Below, in pieces: positions 1 to 12,583 of a DNA stretch of 64,000 nt. Position 1 is the stretch's first letter, and each line of letters opens with the position of its first letter. Location: assembly GCA_021432635.1 (NCBI GenBank), contig MU270053.1:62001-126000 (forward strand), read 5' to 3'. Origin of the DNA: Thozetella sp. PMI_491 (Eukaryota > Ascomycota > Sordariomycetes > Chaetosphaeriales > Chaetosphaeriaceae). The position numbers and the translations under genes are program-made. The notes beneath the pieces are model-generated. The model made no database searches. It saw nothing but the letters and a program-made list of their open reading frames with translations, and was not told the DNA's origin.

Positions 1-3000
1 AGCGTCAAGGAATTGGGCCCCTCCCTAGGCAGGGTTTGGGGGGAAATGCCGTGGCGCTGGTGGTCCGGATTGGCGGTGCAGAAAAAAAAAACTGCGGCTT
101 GGGAACCGGCGGCTGGTTGGCATTGACACTTGCTCCCACCCACGAGAAGGGAGAGGAGAGGGGTAAGTTTGGGTTTGGGAACAACAGCCGCCGCCCAGTT
201 GCCCACCCAAAATTGCGGCGCCTTTCCTCATACCAGACAGACGCGCCCCAAAAAACCCCACGGCAGGTTTTAATGAGCGATCAAGACAAAGCGCTGCGCG
301 GTCAGCGCGTAAATTGCCTAAGCCACACGCACCACCATCCTTCGCCCTTCGCCTCTCTACGCTTCATGATGCCTTACATAGCACTTTCTTCCTGGGTCAT
401 CGTCACACAGATCGATATGACGATTACGGGGGGCCACCACATCGGCTTAGACCGCGTGCATGCATTCGTCGCCGCCTCCCCCCCGTGACTCTACTGCGCT
501 TGTCTCTCTCTCCACGCGTTATTTTTTTTTTTTTTTTTTTTTTTCCCTCTTCTTCGTCTCGTCCTGCTCCAGTGCTTGTGTACTATTCCTGGCGGCCGGA
601 CCCCTTGAACCCTTCCCTTCGCATTCAGCACCCAAGCCCAACGCACCAACCTAAAAATCCCCGATGCATGAAGGTCCCAATCTTGCCACCGCCAATCATG
701 ATCGTCGCAATGCGGTGCCAACACCACAGGAACCCACCGCCGACCACAACATACCAGGACAGGGAGCCAACCATTAATTGCTTTCGTGCCGGACTGCCAC
801 CCACGCTTGCCACGGGCGGTTGTCACGGACACCTGCCACGGCACCGGTGAGCCTAAAGCTGATTTCACGCTCTCGTGAGCTTGTCTTTCTCTCGACGTTC
901 CCAACAATCCTTGGACCCCAAATTTTTAAATTTTCTCCTTCAGATCCTCCTGGATCCTCGCCATGCTCTACGGAAAGCCTTCCGCAGCCCATCGGCGCAC
1001 GTAGTCAAGGGGCGCGTTCCGGCATTTCGGATCTCCCGACCCTCCCTGTCCAGATCCGGTGTAGGAGGTCCCAATCGGGAACATAGAGCCCGGCACTCGA
1101 TCGGGAGGGGAACCATCTCCCGGAGCTTCTTCTCGGCCCGTCACTGGCGACCGGTCCGTCCCACCTTTACCGGTCCAAGAGACGAAGCTCGGACACGGAC
1201 AGATTCCCGGTATTACCTGCTTGACAGGTTGGTCGTGGCTCTGGTGTTTGAGGAAGTAGCAAAAGCCGGCTCTCCGGCTGTCTATTTCCGGGAGACTCTG
1301 CTGCCCGGCGGCTGCGCCCATCCTTCATGCCATTTAATGCTACACAATGCCTAGACGCAAGGGGCAACTGGTCATGGCAAGCGGTGTAGGTCGCACCAGA
1401 CCATCAAGCCGTCATCTCTAGCGCTACGGCATCCTGCTCAAAGTTTAAAAGAGCACATGTATGCGAATGCAACTAAGCATGTCGTAGGCGCAGCCATGAT
1501 GTCTTGCCACCTGGTGAGGTACTTGGGTTAAAGTAACATTTCCTCGCTAGAATCCTATGGCGACATCCTGGCGGTGCATCTTATTGCCAGGGCTTTTGGG
1601 TTATGTTGAAACCGTTTCTACCCAGACGCCGCTCACCTTTGGTCGCTGCCTAGCGAGGCTTATGCCTCCCCTATACACGATCGGTGTCGTCCCGCAACAG
1701 GAAACAACCACTAGCTGCTGAGTCGCTGTGATGGTCTGACACAGGAAATAGGCTTAGCTGGCCAACGGTCTCTTGGGCGTCTCGGCCCGTCCCCACCTGC
1801 GGCCGTAGTGTTGAGCAAGAGCAGTCTCAACTCTGTTCTAGATACGCCCCGGCCCGAGGTCATGTTTGGCAACGGCGCGCTTACAGTCAACATCCCGGCC
1901 GGGCCAAGCGGTCGAAGGAAGAACAGCCTTTCTTGGGCACATGCAATCCGCGTAACGCGGTTCGTCTTTCGCGGTTCCCGGGTAATGGCTTCGCCTTGGG
2001 TCGACAAATGCCTAATGCCCAGGCCTTGTCCTTTCTCTCGGCGTGCACTCGCAAATAGCCTAACTCGGCTCCCTGGAGAATGCGCGCAGTATGCAAGGGC
2101 TGGAGAGGCCAATGGCTGCTAGGGCGGATTGTTGGGTTGAGCTCATCCGCACGCGCCGACGAAGGGATCCTCGGTCGGCGCCGGTGACTGCAGAAGAGTG
2201 GCGGCAGGCCGGTGCCCATCCGGCCAAGGGGGAGCTCGGGGAACACAAAAGGTAGAAAGAAGGAAGGGTGTGAGCTCACTTTGTCCGCGACGTGGCCCCT
2301 AAAGGGGAGGTCTTAGCATTTGGCCGCGCTTAAACAGGACTCCTGCGACCTCTCTCCCTGGGGAGAAATTGGGTAACGACGGGAAAACTTGGGCCGTCTT
2401 GAGGGTTTGGACTAGAATACAGACGACGAATGTAGCCCTGACGGGACGGCGTTGCAAAGGACCATGCTCCTTGGGTGCTCGGTGCCAGCAGGCGAGCGGG
2501 CTCGACGCCTCTTTTCTTGCTGCCGCCTGGTCGGACTATTCCCGTTTTGCCCCGCCTTTTCGTCCGACCCCTGAGCCCGAGGGTATTCAACATGGCGCGA
2601 TGTATTTTTGCGGTGTTTCAGCATACGAAATGAGGACGGAGGCCCTGTCAGCTGGTCCAATTTCCCCGATGGTACCCCACAAACCAACGAGAAGACCGCG
2701 TAGAAGCTTCTTGTTCGAAGGGAAAAAATGGATCCCTCCGTGGTGTTTCAAGCTGGGCAAGCTGGTCGACATCGCGTCGTCAGCAGCCCCCTCTGTCATG
2801 TTTGAGATTCTAGCCCCTTCTCGTCGTGGCCACGATGGCCTTCCTTACAGCATTTGGGACCCGCTCAGCAAGAAGACAAGCTTCACGATGCGTCCGCCTC
2901 GACCAACATGTATCAGTCCCTAGTTTAGACCGTCAACGCTAGGCGTCGTCCAACGGCCGGGGGGGTGCAGAGCGGTGGGAAGGAGGAGGAGGAGCGGTCC

Positions 3001-4658
3001 CTAGGGCGGCGGCGGTCATGCCATGAGGAGGCGAGGCTCAGGGAGACACATACTATAACAGCATGTAGATGGTCTTGCCCAGCTCGCCGTGCCTCGCCCT
3101 CGAGCAGCGGCAACAAGCATTCACTCCGAAGAGCCGCCTTCATCTCCGTCCAGCGACCCTGCAATTCTCGGCGCAACCGGCGCTTGTGGTGCTGCGCCTG
3201 CTGGCAAGCTTTTTTAAGCTTGAACCACCTGGACGCCAAGTGATCCACGCAAATGAAGCTCCTATGCTTCGTGGCGCGAGGAACCAGACGAGAGAGGGTG
3301 GCTCATGACAGACTAAGTCGGTCCCCCGGCAGGCGGTGCTCGTATTGGTTCGTGTGAGAATGGGAAGGGGGAGGAGGAAGGGGGCCCTGGTTGGAGGTGA
3401 CAAGATCTGGATGGTGATCCCCTGGGGGATGCTGTCCAGGTTGCACCCTTCGCAAGCGCGAAAAGCACACCGAATGCAGCACTCTGCAGGACGGACGTTC
3501 AGGCTTCGACCCCTGCCCACTTTACCCGACGAACCCATTCGGGAGCTACCGACTAGCCTCCCCTCCCCCCATCGTCTCCGAATGCCACCTCCTGCTGCAA
3601 ATCCTCCCCCCCAATCAGGGACCTTCTGCCGTTGCTTCAAAGATAGTGATCCAAGTCGGCGATCCGTCATGCACGCAATAGGCCGACCACGGCAAAAGAG
3701 GTCTGGGGGGGGACAGACTGAGCGCACCCACGACCGACCGAGCAGCCAGCCGGCAGCCCTAGGACAGAGAATGGGCGGGCTCGCCTCTCACGTGCCGAGG
3801 ATCGACGAGATCCTGCCTCCGTGCCCGGCATCTGTGGCGTCGGATCGGAGCCTCCACACCTGGGGGAGGCGACGTCCCTCTCTGCCCTTCCCACCAACCC
3901 ATCCGTTCGTCCAAGTCGCAAGGTCCGCCCCAAGACCTCTTGGATGTTTTTCCTTCTGCTGCAGTTTTGGGTTTTATCAGAGGGGAGCCCGTCTTTCTCC
4001 AATGGCAACCCACAGGTGGCCGAGAGCGAGCCCGTCCCCCTGGCAAGCGCCGAGGGCGGGCTGGGTGCTGTTTGACTTGGCGTCCTAGAGCGGTCGTCTC
4101 CTCCACCTTGGCCGTTTCCCATTTCCTGCTCCCCCCTCCTTTCGCCCAAGCCCCGTCGGCGCTCGCCAGACAGCCAAGAAATTGGACGACACACCTGGGT
4201 ACGTAGTACGGAGCCTCAAGTTGCGGCCATGGGGCGCGGCAGGCCGGGGGTCCAGGTTCATGCCCCTAAATGTCTAAATCGCCAACCTGCTCGGCGCGGC
4301 ACAGGCCACCGACCCCCTTTTGGCAGCCCCCCTCCGGAGCCTTCTTATACCTTCACCGTCCCGTCTCTTCGTGTTTCCCGTCTCGTAGTGTTGGTATCCT
4401 CGCTTTTACAGGTTTGTCTCTTTGCTTGGTCGGCCAAGGCGCAGGGCAAGTTTTCTCTTCCCATCTTCGATTCTGTCCCCCACCCGTTGCATTGCTGTGC
4501 ATAACATCACTCCTTTTATGCCCTCGTTTTAAACTTATCACCCTCTTATACACCAACCGGCTTCATTCTCCCGCCTCGTCTAGCAGAGCTACGCCTGGCG
4601 TCGTCAATCGTTCCAACTAAACAAGTTTCTTCCGACCCGTGGCACTGAACCACCGGAG
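1..4658. other. gene-free 5' spacer
   Basis: I find no convincing gene here. Open frames of 100-250 codons occur on both strands, but they overlap each other, are rich in Arg, Pro, Ser and Gly, and carry no recognisable domain, as expected by chance in GC-rich DNA. A run of 23 T lies at 522-544. The last few hundred bases are pyrimidine-rich and are probably the promoter and leader of the downstream protease gene. Confidence 0.6.
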
Positions 4659-4667
4659 TATATAAAA
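4659..4667 (+). promoter_or_regulatory. TATA box of the subtilisin gene
   Basis: A TATATAAAA element lies about 100 bases upstream of the protease start codon. It is followed by a pyrimidine-rich stretch with CACC/CTCC motifs, a usual arrangement for a strongly expressed fungal secreted-enzyme gene. The assignment rests on motif and spacing only. Confidence 0.5.
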
Positions 4668-4764
4668 CTGCTACGACAGACGTCTTATACACACCTCTCC
4701 TTCCCGCCAACCAGCATTCTCCACCTTCTCCCCTGGTCCTAAGCTCCAGACGCAACTACCAACC

Positions 4765-6129
4765 ATGGCTTCCCGGATACTACTGTCCCTGGTGGCCTTC
4801 GTGTCCCTCTTCCTCTTCGCCGCGGCCCTGCCCTCGCCGGATCCCCGCAAGGGCGACTTCTTCCTGGGCGTGCCCATCTCCAACCCCGATGCCGCTGAGC
4901 TGATCCCGAACCGGTATATCGTCGTGTACAACACCAATGCCACCAGCGACGCCATCACGGCCCACCAGAACAGCGTCATCAAGGCCGTCGCCAAGCGCAA
5001 CATCGGTAAGCGCAGCCCGACCAGCGGTCGCCTGCTGAGCACCAAGGTCGACACCTTCGCCATGGGCACCTGGCACGCCATGGCCCTCGAGGCCGATGAC
5101 CGCATGATGAACGACATCTTCACTGCCGAGGAGGTCAACTACATCGAGCAGGATGCCGTCGTTCGCCTCACCGCCCAGCAGACCGAGACCAGTGCGCCCT
5201 CTGGCCTCGTCCGCCTCAGTTCCGAGACCACCGGTGGCACCAGCTACGTCTTCGACAGCACGGCTGGCGCGGGCATCACGGTCTATGTGGTGGACACGGG
5301 CATCCGCACCACGCACTCGGACTTCGAGGGTCGCGCGACCTTTGGCGCTAACTTCATCAGCAATGTGGTGAGTTTACCCTACCTACGCTGGGGTGCCCGG
5401 GCGCCACTAGTTTTTCACCCAAGAGACCGTGTTGTAGACTAACGAAGATCCTTGTAGCAAACCGATGACAACGGCCACGGCAGCCACGTCTCGGGCACCA
5501 TTGCCGGTGCCAAGTTCGGCGTCGCGAAGAAGGCCAACCTCGTCGCCGTCAAGGTTCTCGGCGCTGACGGCTCCGGCACCAACTCGGGCGTCATCGCCGG
5601 CATGAACTTCGTCGCCAGCAACGCCACTGCCCAGAAACTGAGTGGCAAGGCCGTCATGAACATGTCTCTGGGTGGCAGCCGGTCCACCGCCGTCAACCAG
5701 GCCATCAACGGTATCATTCGCGCCGGTGTCACCCCCGTCGTGGCCGCCGGCAACGAGAACCAGGACACCGCCAACACCTCGCCCGGCTCGGCCGCTGCCG
5801 CCATCACCGTTGGCGCTATTGACCAGACCACCGATGCCAAGGCCTCCTTCTCCAACTTCGGCGCCGGTGTCGACATCTTCGCCCCGGGTGTGAAGGTCCA
5901 AAGCGTCGGCATCACCAGCGACACCGCCACCAACACCCTCAGCGGCACCAGCATGGCCTCGCCGCACATCGCAGGCCTGGCCGCCTACCTCATGGCCCTG
6001 GAGAACATCACCGATCCTACCGCCGTCTCGAACCGCATCAAGGCGCTCGCCACGGCGTCCACCGCCCGGGTCAAGAACAACGTCAGGGGCACCACGAACC
6101 TGATTGCCAACAACGGCTTCAGCGCTTAA
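4765..6129 (+). CDS. secreted subtilisin-like serine protease (S8A, proteinase K type)
   Basis: The product is a secreted endopeptidase of the fungal alkaline protease/proteinase K family. The exons are 4765-5367 and 5458-6129; the intron begins GTGAGT, has an ACTAAC branch site and ends TTGTAG. The protein has 424 residues. Residues 1-21 form a signal peptide with a Leu/Val/Phe core. Residues of about 45-135 are an inhibitor_I9 propeptide that begins around the NRYIVVY motif and would be removed on activation. The catalytic triad is intact: Asp177 in VVDTG, His208 in NGHGSH and Ser366 in GTSMASPH. The oxyanion-hole Asn is N300 in AAGN. The spacing of the triad fits proteinase K. There is no C-terminal extension or GPI signal. 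The nearest neighbour, ERG9, lies 1.4 kb away and converges on it, so it is an independent gene. The likely role is nutrient protein degradation outside the cell. Confidence 0.96.
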
Positions 6130-7544
6130 TGAGGATAGAGAAGCATCGATCAACGCGGAGTTGAGTTTTTTTCTGGGGTGCATCTTTTGACAATGCAAGA
6201 AGCCTGCGCGCGCGTACATATATCCATCAGCATTCAGAGACATGTATATACATCGGTTTCTGGCACCTGGATCATCTGCATAATGGAAACCTCAATTGGA
6301 CGGGGCACCTTCGACCAGTTCGCAGATTCTACTTTTTCCATTGATCTGTGAGCGAGAGAGCTACTGACGGCGTCGGGCGACTGACCCGAAGGCTCCAGGG
6401 AGGAGGGTCTCGTCAATTTAGTTGTATATAGAATTCTTTCAGCGACAAAAATATACCCAGAGTTGAATGCCATCATCTGCTCGAGGCTTTCGTGTGTGGT
6501 CCCTAGCGCAAGACAGTAGAGCTGCAATTGAATCATGAGGCCCTACAGCATACAAGCTTTGCACGCAGGCGTGTTGGCACCTGAGGTCAACAAGGCCGGG
6601 GGTGGGTGGTTTCACACCTCAGACGCAACGAGGATGGGTCAAACGACTTGACTCCACAGTCGTACGTGTGCCTCATTGAGAGCCAAGACTGCCCAAAACG
6701 ACGGTAGGAAGGGCATTGCAGAGACGCGAATCCCAGACACAGGGCGACGAGTTCTACAGCCAATATGGTATCAAGTCGGAAATGGTCCGGGTCCTGCTCT
6801 CGCGCCGCCCCGGTTGAATGCAAAATGATCCGCGACATGCAAGACCCGAGGAGCTGCACGAAGCTCACGCATCCGAGCCCACCCCGTCCTGCCAACCACC
6901 CGAACACAAGGGCCTAGGAGGACCGGGCAGAAGAGGCGTAGAAGAGCAGAGGGAAAGTCGAAAGGATGTTTGCAATCCATCCGCGACAAGACTCCGCGTG
7001 AAAGGGGGAAGCCTCGTCGAGAATGTGTCCGGAAACCAGACTTCTTGCTCTAAAGTTGCTTTCAGCACATCTTCGGCACAACCACAGCCATCAAAGCCCT
7101 GAAGGGCGGCCGAGTTGCAATTTGACATCCGTGCTGGTGATCATAGGCGATATAGGCAATCCATCCCGAGGGAGGAGGCAGCCAGCGCCGGGAGAGCCGG
7201 GTAGAGGTGGGATATGTGACGCTCCCGGACTGCCAGACTTCGGACCGCGAGCTGCGTGTCCATCATCCCATCCTACATCGGCTTGGCATGTCGATGGCGG
7301 GCCCACGCACCACGAGGTGTCCCCGAGCACTGGCCATCGGGACCGGGAAGAAATAAGAATACGTATTATGGGCCATCTCTTCTTGGCCCGATCGGGAATA
7401 TAAGAACCCGTTCAGCCGCGCGTCAAGATGCAGCGTCTTCGCCGTTCGCCGAGTGCCCCTTCGTTACAGTATGGCAGCGCGCCAGATATCACATAGTCCC
7501 CGGAATTCCCATGCATCACAGCTCTGTGACCAAAAAAAAATACA
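6130..7544. other. convergent intergenic region
   Basis: This stretch lies between the 3' ends of the protease and ERG9. It should contain both 3' UTRs. I see no coding pattern and no RNA gene in it. Confidence 0.5.
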
Positions 7545-9181
7545 TTACAACTCCTCGTGCGGGACGGCCGGCGTACCGGTTGACGAGCTGTCGCCGCCCA
7601 TAAGGGGCTTCATCTTTGCGTCCAGGTCGGCAAAGACACTGTCGAACCTGGCCCCCAAGAAGTAAGCAGTTCCGATCTAGGTTGAGTTAGCATATTGAGT
7701 TGCCGTGTAGGCACAAAACGGCCATGGTTGTGGGGGCAGGTGAAAAAATAGGAAGGGACAGAAGACGCACCATCAAACCGCCAATGATGGCTAGAACAGC
7801 AAGAACAGCCAGGATGAGGAAGAGCGCCTCCATAGTGTCCATAGTCTGTTCCTTTGGAGGCTGCTGTCCTCCCTTGCCGGCCTCGCCCTTTTTGGGAACT
7901 TGCGACGGGAAGATCGACTCAATAAACTGCTCAATCTATTTTCTTTTGTTAGCAGGCTCCCCTCAGAGGGTCGGTTGCGTCCACGTACCTTGCCGCATTG
8001 CGCGCTAATGGCGAAGTAGTTGGGGTCTTTGGGGTCGTTCTTCTTGTGTATCCTCCTGACATAGCGGCGGAAGACATCGCACACTATCTGCAGGTTCTGG
8101 GTCGACTCGATCATGATCTGGCAAGCATCACCTTTGGTGATCTTGATGTTCCGGGAGAAAATGGCGGGATTGCGGAACACCAGCTCCAATGTGGCGATGG
8201 CCATAGTCTGGGGGATCGCCACGAAGTTGAACACACTCTGGTCGCGGATGCCGGCCATGTAGAACAGGCACTCATCGGCGTGCTTCAGCGCATTCAGCAC
8301 CAACTCTGAGCTGCACTGGAGGGCTTTCTCGCGGTTCTTGGGGTCGAACAGGTCGTCCCAGTTGTCGACGTACTTGCTCCAGACAGTCTTGGGCCAAAAG
8401 CGTCGCTTGTCCTCCCAGTCCTCGTGCACGTCACGGATGATGTTGGTCTTTTGCAGGAACTGTCCCATGCTCTCGCTGAGGTCCATGCGCGCGAGGAGCT
8501 GCGGGTTCGCGAGCTTGCTCTCCACGAAGAGCCGCGTCAAGCCTTCGCCGACCAGACCTGCGACATAGTGGCAGTACAGCTCGTACTCCTCCACCGTGTT
8601 GACGCCGTTGGCATTGTGCTCAGCATTGAGGGCGTAGTCGGCCATACCGTTGCCCATCTTGATGGTGATGTCTTTAATGATCTCGTAGTAAGGCTTCTTG
8701 ATCTTCTGGAGCTCCGTGATGACGTCGTCGAAGTGCACCAGCAGGTCGCGGTCCTTCTCGTTCGGGCCATTGTCGTTGAAGGTCCAGCCAGGCGTCTCCA
8801 TCTTCTTGTCAAAGTCGCGCAAGAGAGGCTCCTTGATCTTGTTGTCGATCGTCATGTCGTCCTCAATGGTGTCGAGGCCGCGCAGCACCAGGTAGAACAG
8901 GCAGACAGGCATGAGGAGCTCTGGGTTGAGCTCCTGGATGACGGACGCGAAGGAGCGCGAAGTGTTGTCGAGGTGGCGGAAGCATGCCTTCTCAGTCGGC
9001 GTCTCCTTGGACTGGTCGCGCCTGTGCACGGGGTCGTGCCATACTTTCCTGCTCGCGAATTCTCTTGTTAGTGGTGGACGATTCGAGTGGTGCGGGATGT
9101 GGTGGCACAGTACCATTGGATGATGGAGCGAAGCTGCTGAGGATGGAAGAGAAAGTATACGGCCTGCGAGACTGCCCCCAT
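7545..9181 (-). CDS. erg9: squalene synthase (farnesyl-diphosphate farnesyltransferase)
   Basis: This enzyme joins two farnesyl diphosphates into squalene with NADPH, the first committed step of ergosterol synthesis, on the ER membrane. The exons (minus strand) are 9181-9114, 9048-7989, 7935-7771 and 7676-7545, giving 474 residues, close to the fungal norm. The short first exon encodes a start typical of fungal ERG9, with [11 protein letters not shown] spliced in frame to KVWHDP. The first Asp-rich motif is DTIEDD at residues 82-87, and the second appears as [15 protein letters not shown] hydrophobic segment ([19 protein letters not shown]) near the C-terminus is the ER anchor. A frame that runs upstream of the second exon without splicing is an artefact, because the residues before KVWHDP do not resemble the family. 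All three introns start GT and end AG. Confidence 0.96.
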
Positions 9182-11594
9182 TGTATCGGTTACTCGTCGT
9201 GTCCGTTAAGTGGCGTCCGTCGAGGGTGTTGAAGAAGCAGTTCGGGGACCTCGTGGATAATTTATTTGGTGGTGGGTGGGTCGGCCTCCAGATCGGGCAA
9301 GCGTTTTTCTGCCTTCCTGCACGGACCAGCTTCGGAGCCACCTATGCCGAATTCAGGCGTTGTTGCCACCGACCACGGAAGCTATTGTTTATTGCACACA
9401 GAACCTGACAGCTACCCTGAGAAAAGATGACGGGTCGTGGTAGAGAAGACTGCAAGGTCGGAGGCGGGAGGGGAGGAGGTAAGGACCGGTTTAAAGAAAG
9501 AAGCTCGGCGGATGGGAGACCGAGCTGGCGGGAAGCAAGCGAGTTGGGGTCCTTTTTATATTGGAAGTTGCAGCTGCCAATTCGAAGCTTCTCCATGCGC
9601 CCCGGGTGAATGGGTGGTCGCACTTACCGGGGCATGGGGTCGCCCCGCGGGCTTTAGACCATCCACCATCCAGCGCAAGACCCGTCATGCGCCCAACTTA
9701 GCCAAGCAGCTATCGGCTTTGGCCCTGGTTGGTGTATGCCAGACATGGAAGTGTAGTGTTCAACTCCAACTTTCCCCATTGTCTCAGAGGAGGTGGGTGG
9801 CCGCTCCTCTGCAGTCGTGGAGATACTCCGCGGCCTTTACAGCTTGCATCGCTCAAATGCCCTGCCCATCCCCCATTTCGCCTCCTCTGCTTCCCCCTTC
9901 CCCCTCCTTCTTCGCCAACCCGCCCCGGGTTCAAGTCTGCATCCAACCCAGCACGCTCCCAATGGCACCGGTTCCTACTGCGATGACACGGCCCATGGCA
10001 ATTACCACATTACGATAAAACAAGACTCGCGGGAGCGTCTTCAGCGAGGCAGCATGGGCACATCCTTGGGCAAGGCTCTGCCTGGCGGGCAAGATATGAC
10101 TAGGATCGGGATCACGGTTGACGATCCGAATCACGCCCAGACTTCCATGCTCATGAGCGAGCCCAGCTAGCCAGCCGCGCCAATGGGTAGCTTACTCCCG
10201 AGCGAGAGAAGAACAGCGAGTCGTGATCTCGCCCAATCAGGCAAGAAGAGGCAAGAAGAAGCGAGCCATGTGTGCACTTGAAGAACGGGCCGGTAAGGCG
10301 CCTCCATGCCATGCACACGGTTAATAGCGGTCAAGCCCGTCGTGGTGCAGCGGTTCGTGTGGCAATCTGGACTTCGCAGAACATGTCCCCGCACTGCCCA
10401 CTTTGGGGGAAGTTGAGCATTTCCGCATGCCTGGAGACCCCGACCACCTACCTACTTCGGTTCTGCAGTAATTGTCGTATTATTCCACCAACGCGAGCCG
10501 GGATGAAGGCTGGACCCCGTGCCCGGTCGAGCTAGCCCGTTCTTCTAATATATAATTATGTGTCCGCCTCGCCCATATACGCCTGCTAGATTCTCCCCAG
10601 TCTGTAGTAATCCGCTGAGAGCGGATTACAGATGACAGAGTGCAGATTACATATGCATGCAGTCGCGCTCTGCCCAGACAAGCCTAGGGACCCCGGCCAT
10701 CCCTTCCTAGGCGCCGGTGTGTCGATCCCTGGGGTTTTCCCTCACGCCCGCTAGCCTCACCACCAAAGCTCGACAAGCTCTAGTAGCGGCGGCAAAACGT
10801 GTCGCCGACAAAGGCAGCACCAAAGCGTGCACAGGGCGGTAGCCAGTCAGGCTGGGACGGCGGCTGTGCTCGCGCTGGTTCTGGCAGCATCGAAGTTTCC
10901 TCACCTGCAGTCAGCTCGGGTTTGCGCAGGAGATGCAAATTGGCGGTTGGGATTGGGCAGGCAGTGAGCGTGTGGAGGACCAGGGACTTCGTCGCACTGA
11001 GCATCTCGACAGAACATGACAATCAAGCAAACCAGAACAAACAATAGCCTCGTAGCATTTTGTGTTTTGGTGAGCTTCTTTTCCAATCCATTCCTTTTTT
11101 CTTCCCTTTGGACACACGTCACCTAAATTAGTGCACAGCGTAGATCGCCCTCAGGTGCTGCTTGAAGGCGCGGTGGCGGGCTACGAGGTGCCACAAAATG
11201 CCCCTGAGCGTACGCCATCGGCCTGTCGTCCCTGGAAACGTGTGTGCCCCTCGATGGTGCTAGCTTCCGCGCGCAGCCATTGAGAGGCCAGCAAGTGAGG
11301 GGAGGGGGAGGGGGGATGGAGGGCTGGAGGGCTGGACTGGCTTCACAGCCCACCTCCCCTCTTATCTAAGGTAGGTGTAGTCATGTTAGCAGCTGCGTTC
11401 CCCTGGGCCCCTTTCTCGTGTTGAGATCTTCTGCTTGGGGCGAATAATTATTAATTTCCTCTCATCATCTCTGGAATCCTCTTTCCTCACAACACCTACC
11501 ACAACCCCATATCTACCTTACCCTGCCTCCAATTGTTGACTCCTTAACCCTGCCCTTTGCTCTCGAGTCCCATACACCGCATTTTCCCTTCACA
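9182..11594. other. divergent promoter region between ERG9 and the epimerase/reductase gene
   Basis: No gene is supported in these 2.4 kb. The stretch holds the promoters of both flanking genes. The part just before the + strand gene (about 11400-11594) is CT-rich, as expected for a fungal leader. A short perfect hairpin at 10607-10629 is listed separately. Confidence 0.5.
10607..10629. repeat. perfect 10-bp inverted repeat (hairpin)
   Basis: The 10-base arm GTAATCCGCT is followed by a 3-base GAG loop and then its exact reverse complement. Related bases (GCAGATTACAT) follow about 20 bases later. It could be a terminal piece of a miniature transposon or a protein-binding site. Nothing else in the sequence decides between these. 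Confidence 0.5.
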
Positions 11595-12583
11595 ATGGCT
11601 ACCACCAACGGATCCGGCAAGGCTAACCGCTTCCTCATCTGGGGCGGTGAGGGTTGGGTCGCCGGCCACCTCAAGACGCTGCTTGAGAAGCAGGGCAAGG
11701 AGGTCTTCACCACCACGGTGCGCATGCAGAACCGCGAGTCCGTCATCGCCGAGCTCGAGAAGGTCCAGCCTACCCATGTGCTGAACGCCGCCGGCTGCAC
11801 TGGCCGCCCCAACGTCGACTGGTGCGAGGACAACAAGGAGGCCACCGTCCGTTCCAACGTCATTGGCACTATCAACCTGGCCGACTGCTGCTGGGAGAAG
11901 GGCATCCACTGCACCGTCTACGCCACCGGCTGCATCTACCAGTACGACGAGGCTCACCCCTGGGGAGGCCCCGGCTTCCTCGAGACCGACAAGGCCAACT
12001 TCGACGGCAGCTTCTACTCCGAGACCAAGGCCCACGTGGAGGAGGTAATTGCCCCCCCCCAACCCCCCTTCAACCCCCCTTTCTTTCCGTGCATGCTGGT
12101 TACTAACCAAGCCCCGGCGGGCGTCTTCTCCAGATCATCAAGTACTACACCAACGTCCTCGTGCTGCGCCTGCGCATGCCCGTCTCTGACGACCTGCACT
12201 CGCGGAACTTCGTGACCAAGATCGCCAAGTACGAGCGCGTGGTCGACATCCCCAACAGCAACACCATCCTTACGGACCTGCTCCCCGCCTCGGTCCTGCT
12301 GGCTGAGCACAACGAGACCGGCATCTACAACTTCACCAACCCGGGCGCCATCTCCCACAACGAGGTGCTGACCCTCTTCCGCGACATTGTCCGCCCAAGC
12401 TTCACGTGGAAGAACTTCACCCTCGAGGAGCAGGCCAAGGTCATCAAGGCTGGCCGCAGCAACTGCAAGCTCGACACCACCAAGCTGATCAACAAGCTCA
12501 AGGAGTACAACTACGAGGTGCCCGAGATCCACGAGGCCTACCGGCTCTGCTTCGAGAGGATGAAGGCTGCTGGTGTCCAGTAG
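11595..12583 (+). CDS. NDP-4-keto-6-deoxyglucose 3,5-epimerase/4-reductase-like (UDP-rhamnose synthesis)
   Basis: This is a short-chain NAD(P)-dependent epimerase/dehydratase of 299 residues. The exons are 11595-12044 and 12134-12583, with a GTAATT...CCAG intron. The N-terminus carries a Rossmann nucleotide-binding loop (GGEGWVAG at about residues 17-24), and the catalytic Tyr-x3-Lys is in YSETK. The overall pattern (LNAAGCTGRPNVDWCEDN, YATGCIYQYD, FTNPGAISHNE) matches the fungal and plant bifunctional enzymes that convert UDP-4-keto-6-deoxyglucose to UDP-rhamnose, such as Botrytis BcER and plant UER1. The partner 4,6-dehydratase is not in this window. The cytosolic product would feed rhamnosylation of cell-surface glycans. 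The family assignment is strong. The sugar substrate is inferred from family knowledge. Confidence 0.92.

Noticed and set aside
36-850. Overlapping 100-180-codon open frames on both strands
   Set aside because: Low-complexity, mutually overlapping, with a homopolymer T run inside. No domain and no splice structure.
3336-4088. A 250-codon plus-strand open frame
   Set aside because: Composition (Arg, Pro, Ser, Gly, Cys) is what GC-rich non-coding DNA gives. The opposite strand is equally open, and there is no domain.
4780-5316. Antisense 178-codon frame opposite the protease
   Set aside because: Mirror of the strongly biased codons of the real gene. The sense frame has a complete catalytic triad.
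7998-9071. Long plus-strand frames opposite ERG9
   Set aside because: They are shadows of the ERG9 coding sequence.
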